This document shows positions 55,908-64,000 of a DNA stretch of 64,000 nt, in pieces. The position numbers were made by a program, and so were the translations under genes. The DNA comes from Asterella californica (taxonomy: Eukaryota; Streptophyta; Marchantiopsida; Marchantiales; Aytoniaceae): contig JAYKYS010000009.1 in NCBI GenBank assembly GCA_036924285.1, positions 3,658,001 to 3,722,000 on the forward strand, read 5' to 3'. Position 1 is the first letter of the stretch. The number at the start of each line of letters is the position of its first letter. The notes under the pieces are model-generated. The model saw nothing but the letters and a program-made list of their open reading frames with translations. It did no database searches and was not told where the DNA came from.

Positions 55908-58900
55908 GGCGGATATTCACCCATGTACACTTAAAAAAGTACATAAGTGTCCACCTAGAATGACGTGTATTGACAATGAAAGTCTCGGACTTATATCCCC
56001 AGGAACGCATCAGTCTGCTCTTCACTTTTGGATTTTCTCCGGATGAGTTGACTATTCCGGGACTGGTTAACATATAATATTTATAAATTAATTTATTTTT
56101 CTATAATAAATTTTTAGAATAAATTTTTATAACGCTTCCACGTTTTCTGATAGAGAAAACGAAATTCACTGTAAAAGGCCATGGGAAAGGATATTCTCTA
56201 GAAGAACTAGAGACTATAGAAGTGTAGATATACAACTATAGCTTTGACTTGTTTAATAAAAGAAAGACTTCAACGTTTCGGTGAAGTGAAAGCATGTCGA
56301 AGATTTCTTCGAATGGTATATCTTTTGTTCTCTATAAAGTCTCCCCACTTGAGGACAAGTTGGCGCAGTTCGATATGGATCTGAGTGAAGGTGATGTCAA
56401 ACGGGAGATCCATATAGGATATCTTTGTTTTGCGTGTAAAACCTTCCCACTTGAGGAAAAGTGCTCTTTTCTGCTCTAGACCTCTTTACAAGAATCCTTC
56501 AAGGTATAAAGGAAAGGAGGAGTCTGCAGTTTGCGGCGTTGCTGTGGGAGGAATGAAAGGATAATGTGAGTTTGAAGCGCATCTTTTGCCCTTTCCACCG
56601 GTAGTTCAAAGTTCTGGAGATTCCAGTGAAATGAACTAACAAAAAACCGAATGCAGAAGTTGTGACAATACTCTACAAGTTAGTATTAAACAGAAAACTG
56701 GTAGATGGTATTAAATGCCCTCAAGTGCATCAGAGAAGTGGTTAACTTTATTAAAGAAGTTAATGACTATCTTCAAAAGGAATTCTTGTTATGCGTATGG
56801 TATCTGTTTTGCGTGCATATTCATATATCTTAAGCTGGAGAGGACGAATATGCAGGACACTCCAAGTTATGACCAAACCTTTTCTCGTGGAACGATTTGG
56901 TCTAAACTAAATTTTTCATCTTTAACAAAAATACTTCATTCCTTAACACAACAACATTTTATAGTGAAAGCAGAGCGTTTCCAAACGTCTTCTTTATGAG
57001 CTTCATAGCACTTGTGTGAATGCACATATTGCAAAGAGCATATTTTCTAACTTTTTCGTGCATATAACAAAGTTATATGTTTTTTCCCCAATGCTGACTT
57101 CATGGAGATGCAGACTCTCTGCAAGTAGAAACGTTGGTCTAAATAAACCCTACAATATGTACATAATCATTCTTAACATGTAGTATAATAAAAGATAATA
57201 CACCCAAATATGAACCGATGCAAGACGTAAGTTGATACATGTTAAGTTGATAAATTACACTGCAAGTCCAGTTCTTCAATTCTCTCCCTTTTCCTGCACT
57301 TGTCCTCTGGTTTCCCTCCAGTCGAAACCTCAAGTTACATGAAATCTGAGGTTATATACGCAAGACGTTAACTCCACTCATCTTAATTATACTTATCTTA
57401 ATTGCACGGCAGGGAAATTAAGATTTTAACGCCTTTCCCTATCGTGCATGGAAATAGTAACATATCGTTATGCTTGTAGAGTTAACTCTGAGTTTACATA
57501 CAGGCTTCTTTACGTTCTTCTCACAGTGCGTCTTTATGGAAGCATTCAGAAGGCTTTTCACTCAACGTTCACTCGACGACTCACTCGACGAATTCTGTGT
57601 ACCTCTTCACATCAACTGAACACAAAGAACGCTCTGTGATGAACAGATACTCTACTTCAAATCGCCCGGATGCGAAACGCCAAGCGTCATGAATCAATAG
57701 CACCAACCGCCAGCAAAGAAAATTAAACGGTTCGAGAAAATGTATCTTTACATGAGTGTGCACTGAAAATCTCTTCAAGATTCTACCTCAATCTTGAAGC
57801 ATGTCCCGACCAGAGCTATCCTTCTAGAGGCAAGAACTTGAAAAGTTCCAAATTCCTCAGCTCCAAGATCACACAAATGGTTTTCCTCGTGGGCGAGAGA
57901 GCATGTGAAATGGAGCCTCATCCGTGACCAAACATGTCACAAAACTAAGAAATGGTAGCGTGGGGACCCTCTGAAAATCGATCAGACTTGTGCATTTTGG
58001 ACTTTCAGCTCAACTGGAAAACCAAAACTTACGAGTTTGCGAATTGCTGAGCTTGCATAGTGTCTCTTCAACCGGTTCAGTTTTTCTTCTATTTCAGAAG
58101 AAAATAAAATGTTACGGCCATATCAGTTACTCCATGTTTATAGAGTGAAAATACTATGTACTACCAAATTGGCCAATGTGCTCTGGCTTCAGAGAAAAAC
58201 TGATAAACTACTATTTGCGACTGAGTCTTAATCCCACAAAACCTTCACTGCGCCTTGGACTTTAGTTAACAGCAGTTCGTCAACAGCAACTGTACTTTAT
58301 AAGGTTTAGGATTTTTACTTTCCATTTTATATAACACATATTTTAGATAACATAAACCTAAACATATTTCATTATTTTACAGAATTTTTTGGTGACACTA
58401 TTCATATAAAAATAATTATAGCAGGCGATCGCCATCACTTATACACCTGTCGCCTGTAAACAATTAGATTAATGTTCGGATATCTTAACCAACAAGCAAT
58501 AATTTATTTACAACACCGTAGTCGAGGGGAGACGAGGACGTGTGCAAGGGCAGTAGCGCACGGCTGAGGCCTAAACCACATCAAACGAAAAGAAATTTAA
58601 GTGACATTAGAGCCAGTGATCGCAATAATAAACTTATGTTCTCTACCCATATGGCTGTTTCGTGCTTGGCCCTTTGGGTAAATTTCCCTCGTGTTCTGCG
58701 TGGTTCCCATCCCTTTGTTAATCATAGCGTAGCATTCACTCATTTATAAAGTACTTGGCAAGGAAAGTTCCCAGCCTACCGGAATATGACGTCCTTGAAA
58801 AGCAGGTGAGAGAAGAGGTGCATCCAGGGACCAGCCAAATGCGTAAGTCTCGCAGGAGAACATGGAAAGAGGGTTCAGTTGAGCAGTGCACGTTCTACCT

Positions 58901-59539
58901 CTTCTACCTCTACGTCAACATCTGTGACCTGTTTAGGCACATGTAGGTACTGTCAAAAAGGATAAGTGAAATCCCTGCAGTAACAGGAAAGCAAGCAAAG
59001 CTTTTACTGGGTGCTTAGAGAGAGGAGAAGGGAGGGAATAGAGTGTAGTTTGAGAGGGTGGAGTGGGGGTAGATTAGTGAAGACTTTTTTTAATATTTTT
59101 TCCTGATTTTTTTGAGAGTTTTTTACTATATATAGTGTATTTTTATTTCTAAAGACAGAGTTTTTTATTTGAAAGTATAATTTAATTTTTTTAATTACGA
59201 GTATCATTTGATTCGATATCGTATTTTTTATAACTATGAATATTCTCTTTCTCTCTTTCTCATGAGATCGAGACTGATCTGAGACACACCATATCCGGTG
59301 TGTTATTTACAGATAATTATTTACTTCGTAAAAGATAAAGTCTCATATGAAAAAGATGCACAAGCGCTATGATTGGATCACATGAGATGCTCAAGTTAAC
59401 CGAGAGCGGAGGTCTACACGTGCAGTCATTATGACACCGTTAGTCCTTCTTCTTGGAGTATTTCTTGAGTCGTGAGAGTGATTGAGAGTCCACACTGACA
59501 CTATTTAGAGATTGTTCGAGACGAGTTTTTCTTGTCTGT

Positions 59540-62400
59540 GTTTGTTTCATCAGTTATCCTGTGCTCTCCATGACGAGGTGAAATAAACATTTCATCTATC
59601 TCTCAACATGTTGACACAGAACACCAAGGACGAGGCAACGTGGTTGTTGTTCCTCTTACTATCTCGTTGGTGTCTTCGTTATACTCGAGATGGTAGAGTG
59701 AGACATCGGGAGGTGACGGTCCATCTTCAGAGATTCCATGCTGGTGATTAGACGATCTTATAGGAGGAATCAGTACGTGCTGCATGAGATAAGAGTGAGT
59801 CTGTCTCTACACGTGATGTTTCATCTTCCGGTCGCATATGACGCTATGGATGTTAGATAAGGTTGGAGAATATAATAGAGCTGCTAGAGCATTGCATCTT
59901 TTGTCAGTGACATGTCTTATTGAAGAGAAGATCACTTCTTTACGTTTTCTTCACCCTCATCGCGTGATCCCTCACCACTTGAAGTTCAAGACTATCAACC
60001 TGAGGAGCCACTATGTCTCGATAGATATTTGTTTGTCCAGGCCTTGTGTACAACTCCACATCTGTCTTCTGGAGGTCTGTCTAGGATGATCTACAATGAT
60101 TGTTTTCATGTAGACGATCCCTCCAATGGTTTCACGGAGCTTTTCCAGGTAGCAATAGCTCAAGGACATATTCCACATTCTATAGCTCAGGTACTGGGCA
60201 CAACTAGACTTTTGATCATGATGAAGGATGGCGGAGGGATTCGACTGACAGTCATCGACGAGTTTTTCTTATGACTTATTAGTCGTACTATTGTTCTTCA
60301 GCTTCGAGATGACAAAGATGGTCCTGAAATTTTTTCAGGACCATCTTTGTCCACACCAATTTGGAGTTGCGACGCTTGGAGATTATGAATATATGTCCTT
60401 CAACATTAAGACTCTCTTCGACAACCATCCCGATTGGTTTGTTCTACAATGGACATAGAAAATACATTTTATAGTATTTTTCATACTTCCATCTTTAAAG
60501 AGCTCATGGATGACGGTGGATCTCTGACGAGTCTTGTCCTCTTCGTGCGATCTTTCTATGGTTCTTCCTCCTCTCTTTATTAGAAGCACGGTCCTTCGAT
60601 AGAGGGTGTTATAGTCATCAGCTCCGCTGCATGTACTCATTAAAGAGATCTTTTGGGGAGACCCCTGTTTGTCTTAGCTCACTATAGAGCTCTCTTGTTC
60701 ATCGCCTTGGTTGCTCCAGGTTGTGTCTTTCATCTCTAGCTGATGACACGCACATCGTAAGTCTGACGGACCAAGTCTGTGATTTCTTTGATCACCTCGT
60801 CTCTCAATTGACCTTGGTAAGGTTGAGAGTGAAGCTGTCAAAGTGCAGGACTTGGTCTCTCATAGGTATACCGTCGGACCTCTAGATCTTGGAGAGATTT
60901 GTTACAACTAGAAATGATGTATATATCCTCAGAGTACTCATGGATACAAAGGACTTTATCTCTCGGTTCTTAGATGTTGTCATGACAAGAGGACGTGTTG
61001 CATATCGAAGATCTTTTTAGATTAGAGGACCCACATGTTGTCTTTGGTATCTTTTATTCTTTCATTGCACGTCATCCATGTTACTTACTCCGCACAATAC
61101 ATTCATCTCCTATCTTCATCTCATGCCTTAGAGAGTTTGATAGGAGGATCATGAGATATTTAACTACATCTTAGGACCGAGGACCTTTGAGTGTGTGGTA
61201 AGATCTCTCACACATGGGCACACATCATTGCCGATATCATGTGACAGGATGGGTATATTATTCATGGAGGAGACTACTTCGGCAACTTTTTTGGGTAGTT
61301 GGGTCCTCTCAGCACCTTGGCTCTGTTGTCGTTTCCTCGTGCAAGATAGATCTATTCTGGAGAGCTATGCGACAGAGGTGGAGGATGGTTCTTATCCACT
61401 ACAAATATGTCTTCGTGAGACAAGAGATAATTTGACTCTTGAGGTGCATGAGGCACATCCTCGATTCAATACTTTAGCTATCGATGGATCTCGCGGATTG
61501 CAGACCTCTCTAACAAGAGATCACTTCAAGTAGGTTCTTCATGCGCTCTTAGTTGATCATTCCATCTCACGAGATACTAGAGCTAGACTCCGCTCTTGTT
61601 CGGACAATAGAGCAGGCTCTTGACTCATAGCTCGACCTTGCATTAGAACGTTCCGACTTGTACTGACATCTTCTCTACAGCTTCTGCTTAGGCTTGGTCT
61701 AGTTTGTTACTTCGGTACTATCCACATGTGAGTGCGTTGTCTCGCTCGACACCTCGAGTCGACACCTTGCTCGTTGTCTTCACGGTGGAGACCGGACAGC
61801 TACTCATGATGCCATCAATGACATTTTGTTTATTTTAGCACGGGAGAGCGATTACATGACATGGAGAGAGCGTTGATATGTCTTTCAAACGAGTGGTTCA
61901 ATGAGAGTTGACATGTACATGATGAAGGAGGATCAGGTCTCAGTGACAGATGTGGTTGTTACAAATCCGACACGAGACTCGGTAACGACACGAGCGATCA
62001 TCCATCTCTCAAGAGGGACAGCATGCGTGACGACAGTAGCGAAGATGATCAAATATAGAGATATGCAGGAGGGACATCGCTTCATCTCCTTAGCCTTGGA
62101 GAAATACAGATCGACAGCCTCGGAGTTCTACGTTTTAATTCAAGATTGTGTCAAAGCTTATCATGAGAGACGTCATGAGGTACCACTTTCTCTTTCTTTA
62201 TGCACTATGTTTTTAGACAGCGAGTTTTCATTGCTCTACAGAGAGCTTTAGCAAGCGCGGTCCACATGAGAATAATTGCAATATGTGATGCTACTGCATG
62301 TGCATCTGTTGTATGTAAGAGTTTTGATTTATCGATGTGTGATATTTTAAGAGTGATAGACGACTTTAGAACTACTGATAGCGGGGCTTAGCCATGATAT
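59540..62400 (+). pseudogene. Decayed non-LTR retrotransposon (RT plus likely RLE nuclease)
   Basis: Plus-strand pieces in shifting frames read like one non-LTR polyprotein. About 59840-60270: an N-terminal region and early RT (SSGGLSRMIYND, IAQVLGTTRLLIMMKDGGGIRL). About 60355-60480: HQFGVATLG and NHPDWFVLQ. About 60560-60720: a VRSFYGSSSSLY-like stretch. About 60737: the catalytic ADDTHI. About 60830-61090: the thumb region (KLSKCRTWS, then a YLL stretch). The C-terminal part at 61770-62240 has R-V-D, ten residues on T-D-V-V-V, and later AKMIKYRD, which fits the restriction-like endonuclease of R2-type elements. Stops and shifts are frequent. The element class is recognised from motifs, not from a search. 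Confidence 0.65.
60311..60351. repeat. Perfect hairpin, 19-bp stem, 3-nt loop, inside the RT
   Basis: GACAAAGATGGTCCTGAAA (60311-60329) and its exact reverse complement (60333-60351) with loop TTT. The right arm continues into HQFGVAT in frame, so it looks original and the left arm looks like an inserted inverted copy. Confidence 0.9.
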
Positions 62401-62866
62401 TCTTCTTCCCTTTGAGCCGTTGGTTGCTTGGTCCTTCTGGTCTCTCTTTTTCTTGTATGGGTTGATGTGATCTTTTCATCTATTGATTATTCATTGTGTC
62501 GCACAATTTTTTACTCCCTCAATCTCCCACAGGAACATTAGAGCTCCCTAAGTCCCTCGAAGTTGAGAATTTCTTTCTCAATCTCTTCGGCAGGAGTTCT
62601 GGTAGCAACTGCAGTCATAGTTGAAAACACTATGTTCGAGAGAAAACATGGCTGAACAGCGTTCGACGGAATAGAGTACAGTGTATAATGCAGAGCGGGT
62701 GAGAAGAACGAGACAATCAAAATGAAGACTCGAGGATGTCGAGCAATGATCGGTCGCTCTAGAAAAGTGAGAGTCGATGGCCTCAGATACGTCGCTGAAA
62801 TTTTACCAATTCTAGCCAAGTTGGTAAGTCCTTGTATCACGTTCACTTTACTGTGAGTGCACAGAT
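62401..62866. other. Gene-less stretch
   Basis: No gene or clear repeat. A minus-strand frame at 62538-62846 has no recognisable domain. Confidence 0.45.
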
Positions 62867-63440
62867 TTTCGTGTACCTACTGCTTTGTTGCACCAGCGGA
62901 AGCTCTTGCTCAGTAGGTCACGAAACTCACAACGCTAACCTGCAAATCACAATCACAAGTTAGCGTTCATGCACCACTTACCTTAACTAAGTTTGATCCG
63001 GACCAGAGCAGGACCGTCTCCTTAATCATCAAGCTCAACATTCCTTAAGTCTCGACATAGATCTGATTATATCGGTCCCAGAACATGAGCAAGTCATAAC
63101 ATGACTTGGGACAGACTTCCCATAAAGTCCAGGATCTTTAACGGTGCCTCCAGCACACCTAGCAGTCAAACCGCTCGTGATGTCCGTCTGGATCCGGGCT
63201 CTAGAACGGTGGTCTAATCCGCCGTCTCGTTCCAGTAGTCTTACCCCAGCCCTTGGATTGTTCTTAAATCCAGACGTCCAAGTCTGGACCGGAACGCATC
63301 TTGGTATTAGCCCAGCCATCACCTCATGTCTCCAGAGTCCGTCCACCAAACCTTGGGGTCGGGTGACTCGTCTTGCCACACCTAGGCATCGAGCCCCCCT
63401 CATATATACTTCTGGGGATCGGAGGCCCCGCCCTCCTCTT
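62867..63440 (-). repeat. Inverted LTR-like repeat
   Basis: The reverse complement of 62867-63225 matches 2441-2803, and 63225-63260 matches 1-39. In its own sense it has a TATA box (63403-63408), then the shared block, then two stem-loops. No gag or pol follows on its downstream side (62400-62866), so it is a solo or truncated LTR/leader. The frame at 63035-63403 on this strand is not a gene. Confidence 0.6.
63403..63408 (-). promoter_or_regulatory. TATA box of the inverted LTR-like repeat
   Basis: Read on the minus strand: AGTATATATGAGGGGGG. It is placed upstream of the repeated block, as expected for an LTR promoter. Confidence 0.5.
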
Positions 63441-64000
63441 TGATCTCTGAAAATTATACCACAACGTGATCACGAGATCGATCATAATTCTCAGCTAAAG
63501 GATCAGTTAAAGGAGTTCTGCATATCACTGGAAAGCTCTCGCTGAGACCTTCCCAATGGTACCTTACTCACCTCGAGATATTATATGGAGCACCGTCCAC
63601 GATCCAAAACGTTGCTTGAGCTCCAACACTTAGCAGTTTTTCTGAAAACTTGTGGTCCAGACCCAGACTCGAACCATGTGGTTCAGACCAGCATCCAAAC
63701 CACTGTCTGTCTGCGCTGGAGCCACGTCTCCATCTCGCATCTCGAACTCACGTCTCAGATTTATGTCTCAGATTTATGTCTCAAACTTATGTTTCGGTCC
63801 GTTTCTAGAGTTGCTCCCTAGGGTCAGCGTTTGTTTGGGGTTGTCATGGGGTAGGCCCTTATGTCTTAACCCAATGTTCCAACTTTGGTTCAGAGAACCA
63901 CTTAGGGTTCATCTGATCTTGACTTCCTGGCCAAGCCGTTAAGTCTTACTCGTAGCGTTCACAACCTAGCACAAGTCCACTAGGATTCTATTGTTCGCGT
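63441..64000. other. Window end, probably upstream part of the inverted repeat
   Basis: No gene. Contains a short direct repeat CTCAGATTTATGT (about 63753 and 63767, with a third, varied copy at 63780). By position it may be U3 of the inverted LTR. Confidence 0.35.

Larger units (their letters stand above)
51826..59539. other. AT-rich gene-poor stretch
   Basis: No recognised gene. It contains one unrecognised ORF (52434-52892), copy 3 of the AT-rich dispersed repeat (53355-53720), and a 15-bp hairpin at 55873-55907 with an arm repeated at about 56209. Other frames, including the 163-codon minus-strand frame at 54131-54622, have no domain and composition like the surrounding DNA. Confidence 0.5.

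Noticed and set aside
58430..58475. CAGGCGA/TCGCCTG inverted repeat
   Set aside because: Only seven pairs with a long loop; expected by chance in this length of sequence.
63035..63403. 122-codon minus-strand ORF at the window end
   Set aside because: It coincides with the inverted LTR-like repeat; the related plus-strand block at 2441-2810 does not keep the frame open.

Overview
The window looks like nuclear DNA of a green plant (streptophyte). It holds one clear intron-containing host gene, a GT43 xylan-type glycosyltransferase, in a landscape of nested Ty3/gypsy LTR retrotransposons, a non-LTR element, a Mutator-like foldback element and long AT-rich gene-poor stretches. The host species cannot be fixed from the sequence. 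Retrotransposons carrying cytosine methyltransferases are known from charophyte algae, so an early-diverging streptophyte (charophyte, bryophyte, lycophyte or fern) is a reasonable guess and no more.

Layout. 1-2810: a repeat-derived stretch whose right part (2441-2803) has a diverged inverted copy at 62867-63260; both copies can form the same two stem-loops. About 2811-22017 (+): a very unusual Ty3/gypsy element, here called RLG-M. Its polyprotein order is gag - two zinc knuckles - protease - C5 cytosine DNA methyltransferase - reverse transcriptase - RNase H - integrase - PHD finger. It is interrupted twice: by a 2,030-bp solo LTR (9123-11152) between RNase H and integrase, and by a complete 8.75-kb second gypsy element, RLG-2 (11730-20481), between the second Asp and the Glu of the integrase catalytic triad. 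Both insertions are flanked by 4-bp duplications, and RLG-M reads on in the same frame across each. 22018-26190: AT-rich, with tandem and dispersed repeats. 26198-26826: a possible short secreted-protein gene start. 27800-30200 (+): a degraded fragment of a third family, RLG-C. 32438-34431 (-): the GT43 gene, three exons, 502 codons. 36.2-40.9 kb: an unrecognised exon-like locus with two short-loop hairpins and a motif-rich flank. 40988-50680 (-): an RLG-C element with both LTRs and a decayed gag-pol. 51057-51815: a foldback element with long terminal inverted repeats and a 10-bp duplication (Mutator-like). About 59540-62400 (+): a decayed non-LTR retrotransposon with an ADDT-type reverse transcriptase and a likely C-terminal restriction-like endonuclease. 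62867-64000: the inverted LTR-like repeat, with a TATA box.

How it fits together. RLG-M would make its own DNA methyltransferase and end its integrase with a histone-reading PHD finger, so it combines a tool for marking DNA with a likely tool for choosing a chromatin target. This copy is dead. Six of its seven plain in-frame stops are TAG and the seventh is TGA, all explained by C-to-T change (CAG to TAG, CGA to TGA), which fits deamination of methylated cytosine. RLG-2 is the youngest insertion: its LTRs differ at three positions plus a G-tract length. Yet its gag-pol already carries several stops and frameshifts, so it probably moved with proteins supplied by relatives.
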